A stretch of 64,000 nt of DNA, from positions 7,897,790 to 7,961,789 of the forward strand of contig OU696588.1 of the NCBI GenBank assembly GCA_916048095.2, read 5' to 3'. The DNA comes from Sacculina carcini. Its lineage: Eukaryota > Arthropoda > Thecostraca > Sacculinidae. A program made the position numbers and the translations under genes. Positions 20,993 to 33,651 of the stretch are shown here, piece after piece. The notes below the pieces were generated by a model, which did no database searches, was not told the origin of the DNA, and worked only from the letters and a program-made list of their open reading frames with translations. Each line of letters begins with the position of its first letter. The stretch's first letter is position 1.

Positions 20993-22363
20993 CTCAAGGT
21001 CACCTTGGCTGATGCAATGCACACACCATGATACCGCGCTGACGTCTGCGCATGCGCAGTACATCAAACACATTCCCCGCCAGTCTGGCGCCATCTCAGG
21101 GTAACCTTGGATGGTGCACAATCACGCACCGCGCACGTGATACCGCGCTGACGTCTGCGCATGCGCAGTTTGAACAAATCATTGTTATAGACATCTTCTA
21201 CCATCCACCGTCTATTCACCCGTTTAAACACACTTGATAAATATTTTTCAAATTAATTTCATTATATTTTTAAATCAACTTGTTTTAACACAACTAATTA
21301 TCATAACCTAATATAATAAACATTAATATACCCAATACGCGCGCCACAATTGTATCATGTGCATTTGTCTCAGAACTCTAAATTAATTTAGTTAGCATAA
21401 CCAAATATAATAAACATTAATATATCTAATACGTGCGCCACAATTGTATCATGTGCGCCACAAGTGTCTCACAATTCTATATATTAATTGTACACTCGTG
21501 CTTGCGCACTATATATACCACATATAAACCATCTCTCTTGAACATCTACAATGGCCGGACCGCGTAAGACTCTGCTCGAACCCCGAGGACCTCGGTTCGA
21601 ATCCCAGCCAGGTAATAACTTTCTTCACTCAACACTAAACTCTACACACAAATAATCGAAATAAATTGGATGAATTAAAGAAAATAAAGAAAATAAAGAA
21701 AATAAAGAAAATAAAGAAAATAAAGAAAATAAAGAAAATAAAGAAAATAAAGAAAATAAAGAAAATAAAGAAAATAAAGAAAATAAAGAAAATAAAGAAA
21801 AAAAAGAAAATAAAGAAAATAAAGAAAATAAAGAAAATAAAGAAAATAAAGAAAATAAAGAAAATAAAGAAAATAAAGAAAATAAAGAAAATAAAGAAAA
21901 TAAAGAAAATAAAGAAAATAAAGAAAATAAAGAAAATAAAGAAAATAAAGAAAATAAAGAAAATAAAGAAAATAAAGAAAATAAAGAAAATAAAAAAAAT
22001 AAAGAAAATAAAGAAAATAAAGAAAATAAAGAAAATAAAGAAAATAAAGAAAATAAAGAAAATAAAGAAAATAAAGAAAATAAAGAAAATAAAGAAAATA
22101 AAGAAAATAAAGAAAATAAATAAAATAAAGAAAATAAAGAAAATAAAGAAAATAAAGAAAATAAAGAAAATAAAGAAAATAAAGAAAATAAAGAAAATAA
22201 AGAAAATAAAGAAAATAAAGAAAATAAAGAAAATAAAGAAAATAAAGAAAATAAAGAAAAAAAAACAAAAAAAAAAAAAAACAAATAAAACAAATAAAAT
22301 AAAGAAAATAAAGAAAATAAAGAAAATAAAGAAAATAAAGAAAATAAAGAAAATAAAGAAAAT
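20993..22363 (+). repeat. Monomer 15
   Basis: Core 20993-21677, tail 21678-22363 (686 bp). The tail is mostly AAAGAAAAT, with an A-rich ACAAAAAAA tract near 22257-22290 that breaks the exact 9-bp phase. Confidence 0.95.
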
Positions 22364-22693
22364 CTCAAGGTCACCTTGGCTGATGCAATGCACACACCAT
22401 GATACCGCGCTGACGTCTGCGCATGCGCAGTACATCAAACACATTCCCCGCCAGTCTGGCGCCATCTCAGGGTAACCTTGGATGGTGCACAATCACGCAC
22501 CGCGCACGTGATACCGCGCTGACGTCTGCGCATGCGCAGTTTGAACAAATCATTGTTATAGACATCTTCTACCATCCACCGTCTATTCACCCGTTTAAAC
22601 ACACTTGATAAATATTTTTCAAATTAATTTCATTATATTTTTTAATCAACTTGTTTTAACACAACTAATTATTATTATTATTATTAATTACAG

Positions 22694-22810
22694 GCAAATC
22701 CAGTAGCATGGGAAGAGTGCAAGCACTATTACCACCCTAAGGTGGCCCCATGTACCGGAAGCGCCCAAAAGATTCAGAGAGAAAGAGAGTTCGAAGAGAA
22801 AAAAGTCTAG
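22694..22810 (+). other. Exon-like open segment, copy 4
   Basis: Same segment, TAG at 22808-22810. Confidence 0.35.
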
Positions 22811-23082
22811 AAAGAGAGTTGGAAAGAAAATAATAAATAAATAACAATAAATAATAAACCATCATCCGATAACAATCCATAATGTCACTCCGCCCACGTT
22901 CCTCAATAAATAATAACAATCAACAATAAATATGTGATTCATTAAAAAACAGCCATCAATAAATAAGAATAAATATTAATAAATAAGTAATAAATAACAA
23001 TCAAGAACAATACATATGATTAAAAAAAGAAACATCCAACAATAAATATAAATATGATTCAATAAGTAACAACAACACAAAT

Positions 23083-23322
23083 AAATATGATTCAATAAAC
23101 AGCAGCAACAATAAATATGATTCAATAAACAACAACAACAATAAATATGATTCAATAAACAGCAACAACAATAAATATGATTCAATAAACAACAACAACA
23201 ATAAATATGATTTAATAAACAGCAACAACAATAAATATGATACAATAAACAACAACAACAATAAATATGACTCAATAAACAGCAGCAACAATGAATATGA
23301 TTCAATAAACAACAACAGCCAA
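23083..23322. repeat. 30-bp minisatellite, copy 4
   Basis: Eight units; the last ends CAGCCAACACTG, as in copies 1 and 5. Confidence 0.9.
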
Positions 23323-23486
23323 CACTGAGTAAAAGTATAATTTAATAAATAACAACAACCAATAATAAATAGTAATAAATAGAGAGTAAAATAGGAATAA
23401 ATAAAAATAAATAGAAAATATATAACAATAAGCATGAATAAATAACAATAAATATGAATAAATATACAATTAATAAGACTCAACAG

Positions 23487-23773
23487 TCAATTCCGCTCTT
23501 TCAGTAGCATTTCATTTACTTTGGCCTTGAATTTGTTCAAATTGTTCTGCGAGAAAGCCTCCTCCTTCAACGTGTTCCAAGTAGACACAGTGGCCGGAAG
23601 AAAGCAACGTTGGAATTGTTTTGTACGACAACGAATTGGAGCCATGCACTGGGAATGCTGTTTGGATGTAAACCGTGTGCTTCTTGCTGCCACGAAATCA
23701 TCAGGAATTGACTTGCTCATCGGATGATGGTCGTTGTGCTTGATCTTGTACAGCATGCACACGCTGCTGACCG
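23487..23773 (-). pseudogene. Retrotransposon ORF2 tail fragment, copy 4
   Basis: Same fragment, stop at 23487. The ARSTRFTSKQ and FLPATVSTWN motifs are intact. Confidence 0.65.
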
Positions 23774-23975
23774 ATATATACCACATATAAACCATCTCTC
23801 TTGAACATCTACAATGGCCGGACCGCGTAAGACTCTGCTCGAACAACGAGGACCTCGGTTCGAATCCCAGCCAGGTAATAACTTTCTTCACTCAACACTA
23901 AACTCTACACACAAATAATCGAAATAAATTGGATGAATTAAAGAAAATAAAGAAAATAAAGAAAATAAAGAAAAT

Positions 23976-25379
23976 CTCAAGGTCACCTTGGCTGATGCAA
24001 TGCACACACCATGATACCGCGCTGACGTCTGCGCATGCGCAGTACATCAAACACATTCCCCGCCAGTCTGGCGCCATCTCAGGGTAACCTTGGATGGTGC
24101 ACAATCACGCACCGCGCACGTGATACCGCGCTGACGTCTGCGCATGCGCAGTTTGAACAAATCATTGTTATAGACATCTTCTACCATCCACCGTCTATTC
24201 ACCCGTTTAAACACACTTGATAAATATTTTTCAAATTAATTTCATTATATTTTTAAATCAACTTGTTTTAACACAACTAATTATCATAACCTAATATAAT
24301 AAACATTAATATACCCAATACGCGCGCCACAATTGTATCATGTGCATTTGTCTCAGAACTCTAAATTAATTTAGTTAGCATAACCAAATATAATAAACAT
24401 TAATATATCTAATACGTGCGCCACAATTGTATCATGTGCGCCACAAGTGTCTCACAATTCTATATATTAATTGTACACTCGTGCTTGCGCACTATATATA
24501 CCACATATAAACCATCTCTCTTGAACATCTACAATGGCCGGACCGCGTAAGACTCTGCTCGAACCCCGAGGACCTCGGTTCGAATCCCAGCCAGGTAATA
24601 ACTTTCTTCACTCAACACTAAACTCTACACACAAATAATCGAAATAAATTGGATGAATTAAAGAAAATAAAGAAAATAAAGAAAATAAAGAAAATAAAGA
24701 AAATAAAGAAAATAAAGAAAATAAAGAAAATAAAGAAAATAAAGAAAATAAAGAAAATAAAGAAAATAAAGAAAATAAAGAAAATAAAGAAAATAAAGAA
24801 AATAAAGAAAATAAAGAAAATAAAGAAAATAAAGAAAATAAAGAAAATAAAGAAAATAAAGAAAATAAAGAAAATAAAGAAAATAAAGAAAATAAAGAAA
24901 ATAAAGAAAATAAAGAAAATAAAGAAAATAAAGAAAATAAAGAAAATAAAGAAAATAAAGAAAATAAAGAAAATAAAGAAAATAAAGAAAATAAAGAAAA
25001 TAAAGAAAATAAAGAAAATAAAGAAAATAAAGAAAATAAAGAAAATAAAGAAAATAAAGAAAATAAAGAAAATAAAGAAAATAAAGAAAATAAAGAAAAT
25101 AAAGAAAATAAAGAAAATAAAGAAAATAAAGAAAATAAAGAAAATAAAGAAAATAAAGAAAATAAAGAAAATAAAGAAAATAAATAAAATAAAGAAAATA
25201 AAGAAAATAAAGAAAATAAAGAAAATAAAGAAAATAAAGAAAATAAAGAAAATAAAGAAAATAAAGAAAATAAAGAAAATAAAGAAAATAAAGAAAATAA
25301 AGAAAATAAAGAAAATAAAGAAAATAAAGAAAATAAAGAAAATAAAGAAAATAAAGAAAATAAAGAAAATAAAGAAAAT
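23976..25379 (+). repeat. Monomer 17
   Basis: Core 23976-24660, tail 24661-25379 (719 bp), homogeneous except for one AAATAAAAT unit near 25183. Confidence 0.95.
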
Positions 25380-25709
25380 CTCAAGGTCACCTTGGCTGAT
25401 GCAATGCACACACCATGATACCGCGCTGACGTCTGCGCATGCGCAGTACATCAAACACATTCCCCGCCAGTCTGGCGCCATCTCAGGGTAACCTTGGATG
25501 GTGCACAATCACGCACCGCGCACGTGATACCGCGCTGACGTCTGCGCATGCGCAGTTTGAACAAATCATTGTTATAGACATCTTCTACCATCCACCGTCT
25601 ATTCACCCGTTTAAACACACTTGATAAATATTTTTCAAATTAATTTCATTATATTTTTAAATCAACTTGTTTTAACACAACTAATTATTATTATTATTAT
25701 TAATTACAG

Positions 25710-25826
25710 GCAAATCCAGTAGCATGGGAAGAGTGCAAGCACTATTACCACCCTAAGGTGGCCCCATGTACCGGAAGCGCCCAAAAGATTCAGAGAGAAA
25801 GAGAGTTCGAAGAGAAAAAAGTCTAG
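25710..25826 (+). other. Exon-like open segment, copy 5
   Basis: Same segment, TAG at 25824-25826. Confidence 0.35.
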
Positions 25827-26098
25827 AAAGAGAGTTGGAAAGAAAATAATAAATAAATAACAATAAATAATAAACCATCATCCGATAACAATCCATAATG
25901 TCACTCCGCCCACGTTCCTCAATAAATAATAACAATCAACAATAAATATGTGATTCATTAAAAAACAGCCATCAATAAATAAGAATAAATATTAATAAAT
26001 AAGTAATAAATAACAATCAAGAACAATACATATGATTCAAAAAAGAAACATCCAACAATAAATATAAATATGATTCAATAAGTAACAACAACACAAAT

Positions 26099-26338
26099 AA
26101 ATATGATTCAATAAACAGCAGCAACAATAAATATGATTCAATAAACAACAACAACAATAAATATGATTCAATAAACAGCAACAACAATAAATATGATTCA
26201 ATAAACAACAACAACAATAAATATGATTTAATAAACAGCAACAACAATAAATATGATACAATAAACAACAACAACAATAAATATGACTCAATAAACAGCA
26301 GCAACAATTAATATGATTCAATAAACAACAACAGCCAA
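26099..26338. repeat. 30-bp minisatellite, copy 5
   Basis: Eight units; the final unit opens TTAATATGATTC instead of TGAATATGATTC. The unit number is the same in all five copies, unlike the 9-bp tails. Confidence 0.9.
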
Positions 26339-26502
26339 CACTGAGTAAAAGTATAATTTAATAAATAACAACAACCAATAATAAATAGTAATAAATAGAG
26401 AGTAAAATAGGAATAAATAAAAATAAATAGAAAATATATAACAATAAGCATGAATAAATAACAATAAATATGAATAAATATACAATTAATAAGACTCAAC
26501 AG

Positions 26503-26789
26503 TCAATTCCGCTCTTTCAGTAGCATTTCATTTACTTTGACCTTGAATTTGTTCAAATTGTTCTGCGAGAAAGCCTCCTCCTTCAACGTGTTCCAAGTAG
26601 ACACAGTGGCCGGAAGAAAGCAACGTTGGAATTGTTTTGTACGACAACGAATTGGAGCCATGCACTGGGAATGCTGTTTGGATGTAAACCGTGTGCTTCT
26701 TGCTGCCACGAAATCATCAGGAATTGACTTGCTCATCGGATGATGGTCGTTGTGCTTGATCTTGTACAGCATGCACACGCTGCTGACCG
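26503..26789 (-). pseudogene. Retrotransposon ORF2 tail fragment, copy 5
   Basis: Same fragment with one substitution near the end (KFKVKVNEM instead of KFKAKVNEM). Confidence 0.65.
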
Positions 26790-26991
26790 ATATATACCAC
26801 ATATAAACCATCTCTCTTGAACATCTACAATGGCCGGACCGCGTAAGACTCTGCTCGAACCACGAGGACCTCGGTTCGAATCCCAGCCAGGTAATAACTT
26901 TCTTCACTCAACACTAAACTCTACACACAAATAATCGAAATAAATTGGATGAATTAAAGAAAATAAAGAAAATAAAGAAAATAAAGAAAAT

Positions 26992-28809
26992 CTCAAGGTC
27001 ACCTTGGCTGATGCAATGCACACACCATGATACCGCGCTGACGTCTGCGCATGCGCAGTACATCAAACACATTCCCCGCCAGTCTGGCGCCATCTCAGGG
27101 TAACCTTGGATGGTGCACAATCACGCACCGCGCACGTGATACCGCGCTGACGTCTGCGCATGCGCAGTTTGAACAAATCATTGTTATAGACATCTTCTAC
27201 CATCCACCGTCTATTCACCCGTTTAAACACACTTGATAAATATTTTTCAAATTAATTTCATTATATTTTTAAATCAACTTGTTTTAACACAACTAATTAT
27301 CATAACCTAATATAATAAACATTAATATACCCAATACGCGCGCCACAATTGTATCATGTGCATTTGTCTCAGAACTCTAAATTAATTTAGTTAGCATGAC
27401 CAAATATAATAAACATTAATATATCTAATACGTGCGCCACAATTGTATCATGTGCGCCACAAGTGTCTCACAATTCTATATATTAATTGTACACTCGTGC
27501 TTGCGCACTATATATACCACATATAAACCATCTCTCTTGAACATCTACAATGGCCGGACCGCGTAAGACTCTGCTCGAACCCCGAGGACCTCGGTTCGAA
27601 TCCCAGCCAGGTAATAACTTTCTTCACTCAACACTAAACTCTACACACAAATAATCGAAATAAATTGGATGAATTAAAGAAAATAAAGAAAATAAAGAAA
27701 ATAAAGAAAATAAAGAAAATAAAGAAAATAAAGAAAATAAAGAAAATAAAGAAAATAAAGAAAATAAAGAAAATAAAGAAAATAAAGAAAATAAAGAAAA
27801 TAAAGAAAATAAAGAAAATAAAGAAAATAAAGAAAATAAAGAAAATAAAGAAAATAAAGAAAATAAAGAAAATAAAGAAAATAAAGAAAATAAAGAAAAT
27901 AAAGAAAATAAAGAAAATAAAGAAAATAAAGAAAATAAAGAAAATAAAGAAAATAAAGAAAATAAAGAAAATAAAGAAAATAAAGAAAATAAAGAAAATA
28001 AAGAAAATAAAGAAAATAAAGAAAATAAAGAAAATAAAGAAAATAAAGAAAATAAAGAAAATAAAGAAAATAAAGAAAATAAAGAAAATAAAGAAAATAA
28101 AGAAAATAAAGAAAATAAAGAAAATAAAGAAAATAAAGAAAATAAAGAAAATAAAGAAAATAAAGAAAATAAAGAAAATAAAGAAAATAAAGAAAATAAA
28201 GAAAATAAAGAAAATAAAGAAAATAAAGAAAATAAAGAAAATAAAGAAAATAAAGAAAATAAAGAAAATAAAGAAAATAAAGAAAATAAAGAAAATAAAG
28301 AAAATAAAGAAAATAAAGAAAATAAAGAAAATAAAGAAAATAAAGAAAATAAAGAAAATAAAGAAAATAAAGAAAATAAAGAAAATAAAGAAAAAAAAGA
28401 AAATAAAGAAAATAAAGAAAATAAAGAAAATAAAGAAAATAAAGAAAATAAAGAAAATAAAGAAAATAAAGAAAATAAAGAAAATAAAGAAAATATAGAA
28501 AATATAGAAAATAAAGAAAATAAATAAAATACATAAAATACATAAAATACATAAAATAAATAAAATAAATAAAATAAATAAAATAAATAAAATAAATAAA
28601 ATAAATAAAATAAAGAAAATAAAGAAAATAAAGAAAATAAAGAAAATAAAGAAAATAAAGAAAATAAAGAAAATAAAGAAAATAAAGAAAATAAAGAAAA
28701 TAAAGAAAATAAAGAAAATAAAGAAAATAAAGAAAATAAAGAAAATAAAGAAAATAAAGAAAATAAAGAAAATAAAGAAAATAAAGAAAATAAAGAAAAT
28801 ATAGAAAAT
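26992..28809 (+). repeat. Monomer 19
   Basis: Core 26992-27676 (private TAGCATGACC). Tail 27677-28809 (1133 bp) has a long AAAGAAAAT block, two AAATATAG units near 28492, three ACATAAAAT units near 28530-28555, a short AAATAAAAT block, then AAAGAAAAT. The ACATAAAAT run recurs in tail 57588-58941. Confidence 0.95.
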
Positions 28810-30339
28810 CTCAAGGTCACCTTGGCTGATGCAATGCACACACCATGATACCGCGCTGACGTCTGCGCATGCGCAGTACATCAAACACATTCCCCGCCAG
28901 TCTGGCGCCATCTCAGGGTAACCTTGGATGGTGCACAATCACGCACCGCGCACGTGATACCGCGCTGACGTCTGCGCATGCGCAGTTTGAACAAATCATT
29001 GTTATAGACATCTTCTAACATCCACCGTCTATTCACCCGTTTAAACACACTTGATAAATATTTTTCAAATTAATTTCATTATATTTTTAAATCAACTTGT
29101 TTTAACACAACTAATTATCATAACCTAATATAATAAACATTAATATACCCAATACGCGCGCCACAATTGTATCATGTGCATTTGTCTCAGAACTCTAAAT
29201 TAATTTAGTTAGCATAACCAAATATAATAAACATTAATATATCTAATACGTGCGCCACAATTGTATCATGTGCGCCACAAGTGTCTCACAATTCTATATA
29301 TTAATTGTACCCTCGTGCTTGCGCACTATATATACCACATATAAACCATCTCTCTTTAACATCCACAATGGCCGGACCGCGTAAGACTCTGCTCGAACCC
29401 CGAGGACCTCGGTTCGAATCCCAGCCAGGTAATAACTTTCTTCACTCAACACTAAACTCTACACACAAATAATCGAAATAAATTGGATGAATTAAAGAAA
29501 ATAAAGAAAATAAAGAAAATAAAGAAAATAAAGAAAATAAAGAAAATAAAGAAAATAAAGAAAATAAAGAAAATAAAGAAAATAAAGAAAATAAAGAAAA
29601 TAAAGAAAATAAAGAAAAAAAAGAAAATAAAGAAAATAAAGAAAATAAAGAAAATAAAGAAAATAAAGAAAATAAAGAAAATAAAGAAATTAAAGAAAAT
29701 AAAGAAAATAAAGAAAATAAAGAAAATACAGAAAATACAGAAAATAAAGAAAATAAAGAAAATAAAGAAAATAAAGAAAATAAAGAAAATAAAGAAATTA
29801 AAGAAATTAAAGAAAATAAAGAAAATAAAGAAAATAAAGAAAATAAAGAAAATACAGAAAATACAGAAAATAAAGAAAATAAAGAAAATAAAGAAAATAA
29901 AGAAAATAAAGAAAATAAAGAAAATAAAGAAAATAAAGAAAATAAATAAAATAAAGAAAATAAAGAAAATAAAGAAAATAAAGAAAATAAAGAAAATAAA
30001 GAAAATAAAGAAAATAAAGAAAATAAAGAAAATAAAGAAAATAAAGAAAATAAAGAAAATAAAGAAAATAAAGAAAATAAAGAAAATAAAGAAAATAAAG
30101 AAAATAAAGAAAATAAAGAAAATAAAGAAAATAAAGAAAATAAAGAAAATAAAGAAAATAAAGAAAATAAAGAAAATAAAGAAAATAAAGAAAATAAAGA
30201 AAATAAAGAAAATAAAGAAAATAAAGAAAATAAAGAAAATAAAGAAAATAAAGAAAATAAAGAAAATAAAGAAAATAAAGAAAATAAAGAAAATAAAGAA
30301 AATAAAGAAAATAAAGAAAATAAAGAAAATAAAGAAAAT
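28810..30339 (+). repeat. Monomer 20 (first of the CTAACATCC/GTACCCTCG subfamily)
   Basis: Core 28810-29494 changes to CTAACATCC and GTACCCTCG, which then dominate to about 57.6 kb; CTCTCTTTAACATCC is shared only with the core at 36330. Tail 29495-30339 (845 bp) carries scattered AAATTAAAG and ATACAGAAA units in the same arrangement as tail 37015-38174. Confidence 0.95.
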
Positions 30340-32049
30340 CTCAAGGTCACCTTGGCTGATGCAATGCACACACCATGATACCGCGCTGACGTCTGCGCAT
30401 GCGCAGTACATCAAACACATTCCCCGCCAGTCTGGCGCCATCTCAGGGTAACCTTGGATGGTGCACAATCACGCACCGCGCACGTGATACCGCGCTGACG
30501 TCGGCGCATGCGCAGTTTGAACAAATCATTGTTATAGACATCTTCTAACATCCACCGTCTATTCACCCGTTTAAACACACTTGATAAATATTTTTCAAAA
30601 TAATTTCATTATATTTTTAAATCAACTTGTTTTAACACAACTAATTATCATAACCTAATATAATAAACATTAATATACCCAATACGCGCGCCACAATTGT
30701 ATCATGTGCATTTGTCTCAGAACTCTAAATTAATTTAGTTAGCATAACCAAATATAATAAACATTAATATATCTAATACGTGCGCCACAATTGTATCATG
30801 TGCGCCACAAGTGTCTCACAATTCTATATATTAATTGTACCCTCGTGCTTGCGCACTATATATACCACATATAAACCATCTCTCTTGAACATCCACAATG
30901 GCCGGACCGCGTAAGACTCTGCTCGAACCCCGAGGACCTCGGTTCGAATCCCAGCCAGGTAATAACTTTCTTCACTCAACACTAAACTCTACACACAAAT
31001 AATCGAAATAAATTGGATGAATTAAAGAAAATAAAGAAAATAAAGAAAATAAAGAAAATAAAGAAAATAAAGAAAATAAAGAAAATAAAGAAAATAAAGA
31101 AAATAAAGAAAATAAAGAAAATAAAGAAAATATAGAAAATAAAGAAAATAAAGAAAATAAAGAAAATAAAGAAAATAAAGAAAATAAAGAAAATAAAGAA
31201 AATAAAGAAAATAAAGAAAATAAAGAAAATAAAGAAAATAAAGAAAATAAAGAAAATAAAGAAAATAAAGAAAATAAAGAAAATAAAGAAAATAAAGAAA
31301 ATAAAGAAAATAAAGAAAATAAAGAAAATAAAGAAAATAAAGAAAATAAAGAAAATAAAGAAAATAAAGAAAATAAAGAAAATAAATAAAATAAAGAAAA
31401 TAAAGAAAATAAAGAAAATAAAGAAAATAAAGAAAATAAAGAAAATAAAGAAAATAAAGAAAATAAAGAAAATAAAGAAAATAAAGAAAATAAAGAAAAT
31501 AAAGAAAATAAAGAAAATAAAGAAAATAAAGAAAATAAAGAAAATAAAGAAAATAAAGAAAATAAAGAAAATAAAGAAAATAAAGAAAATAAAGAAAATA
31601 AAGAAAATAAAGAAAATAAAGAAAATAAAAAAAATAAAGAAAATAAAGAAAATAAAGAAAATAAAGAAAATAAAGAAAATAAAGAAAATAAAGAAAATAA
31701 AGAAAATAAAGAAAATAAAGAAAATAAAGAAAATAAATAAAATAAATAAAATAAAGAAAATAAAGAAAATAAAGAAAATAAAGAAAATAAAGAAAATAAA
31801 GAAAATAAAGAAAATAAAGAAAATAAAGAAAATAAAGAAAATAAAGAAAATAAAGAAAATAAAGAAAATAAAGAAAATAAAGAAAATAAAGAAAATAAAG
31901 AAAATAAAGAAAATAAAGAAAATAAAGAAAATAAAGAAAATAAAGAAAATAAAGAAAATAAAGAAAATAAAGAAAATAAAGAAAATAAAGAAAATAAAGA
32001 AAATAAAGAAAATAAAGAAAATAAAGAAAATAAAGAAAATAATGAAAAT
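30340..32049 (+). repeat. Monomer 21
   Basis: Core 30340-31024 is the first with GACGTCGGCGCATGCGCAG in the second element, which breaks the symmetry of that palindrome. Tail 31025-32049 (1025 bp) has isolated AAATAAAAT, AAATATAGA and AAATAAAAA units and ends AATAATGAAAAT. Confidence 0.95.
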
Positions 32050-33651
32050 CTCAAGGTCACCTTGGCTGATGCAATGCACACACCATGATACCGCGCTGAC
32101 GTCTGCGCATGCGCAGTACATCAAACACATTCCCCGCCAGTCTGGCGCCATCTCAGGGTAACCTTGGATGGTGCACAATCACGCACCGCGCACGTGATAC
32201 CGCGCTGACGTCGGCGCATGCGCAGTTTGAACAAATCATTGTTATAGACATCTTCTAACATCCACCGTCTATTCACCCGTTTAAACACACTTTATGAATA
32301 TTTTTCAAAATAATTTCATTATATTTTTAAATCAACTTGTTTTAACACAACTAATTATCATAACCTAATATAATAAACATTAATATACCCAATACGCGCG
32401 CCACAATTGTATCATGTGCATTTGTCTCAGAACTCTAAATTAATTTAGTTAGCATAACCAAATATAATAAACATTAATATATCTAATACGTGCGCCACAA
32501 TTGTATCATGTGCGCCACAAGTGTCTCACAATTCTATATATTAATTGTACCCTCGTGCTTGCGCACTATATATACCACATATAAACCATCTCTCTTGAAC
32601 ATCCACAATGGCCGGACCGCGTAAGACTCTGCTCGAACCCCGAGGACCTCGGTTCGAATCCCAGCCAGGTAATAACTTTCTTCACTCAACACTAAACTCT
32701 ACACACAAATAATCGAAATAAATTGGATGAATTAAAGAAAATAAAGAAAATAAAGAAAATAAAGAAAATAAAGAAAATAAAGAAAATAAAGAAAATAAAG
32801 AAAATAAAGAAAATAAAGAAAATAAAGAAAATAAAGAAAATAAAGAAAATAAAGAAAATAAAGAAAATAAAGAAAATAAAGAAAATAAAGAAAATAAAGA
32901 AAATAAAGAAAATAAAGAAAATAAAGAAAATAAAGAAAATAAAGAAAATAAAGAAAATAAAGAAAATAAAGAAAATAAAGAAAATAAAGAAAATAAAGAA
33001 AATAAAGAAAATAAAGAAAATAAAGAAAATAAAGAAAATAAAGAAAATAAAGAAAATAAAGAAAATAAAGAAAATAAAGAAAATAAAGAAAATAAAGAAA
33101 ATAAAGAAAATAAAGAAAATAAAGAAAATAAAGAAAATAAAGAAAATAAAGAAAATAAAGAAAATAAAGAAAATAAAGAAAATAAAGAAAATAAAGAAAA
33201 TAAAGAAAATAAAGAAAATAAAGAAAATAAAGAAAATAAAGAAAATAAAGAAAATAAAGAAAATAAAGAAAATAAAGAAAATAAAGAAAATAAAGAAAAT
33301 AAAGAAAATAAAGAAAATAAAGAAAATAAAGAAAATAAAGAAAATAAAGAAAATAAAGAAAATAAAGAAAATAAAGAAAATAAAGAAAATAAAGAAAATA
33401 AAGAAAATAAAGAAAATAAAGAAAATAAAGAAAATAAAGAAAATAAAGAAAATAAAGAAAATAAAGAAAATAAAGAAAATAAAGAAAATAAAGAAAATAA
33501 AGAAAATAAAGAAAATAAAGAAAATAAAGAAAATAAAGAAAATAAAGAAAATAAAGAAAATAAAGAAAATAAAGAAAATAAAGAAAATAAAGAAAATAAA
33601 GAAAATAAAGAAAATAAAGAAAATAAAGAAAATAAAGAAAATAATGAAAAT
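32050..33651 (+). repeat. Monomer 22
   Basis: Core 32050-32734 (CTTTATGAAT instead of CTTGATAAAT, and GACGTCGGCGC). Tail 32735-33651 (917 bp) is homogeneous and ends AATAATGAAAAT. Confidence 0.95.

Larger units (their letters stand above)
22673..23773. mobile_element. 1.1-kb insert, copy 4
   Basis: 1101 bp. It reads AACAGCCAACACTG and ATAAGCATG like copies 1 and 5, but ATTAAAAAAAG like copies 2 and 3, so it combines markers of both groups. Confidence 0.75.
22364..23975 (+). repeat. Monomer 16, insert-type core
   Basis: Core 22364-23940 (1577 bp), tail only 23941-23975 (35 bp, about four units). Insert 22673-23773. Confidence 0.95.
25689..26789. mobile_element. 1.1-kb insert, copy 5
   Basis: 1101 bp. 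Private variants are CAACAATTAATATG near 26305, which splits the low-complexity minus-strand frame seen in other copies, and TTTGACCTTG near 26537, which changes one residue of the retrotransposon tail (A to V). Confidence 0.75.
25380..26991 (+). repeat. Monomer 18, insert-type core
   Basis: Core 25380-26956 (1577 bp), tail 26957-26991 (35 bp). Insert 25689-26789. It reads ATTTTTAAATC and GAACCACGAGG like the copy at 5403, unlike the three copies between them. Confidence 0.95.
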
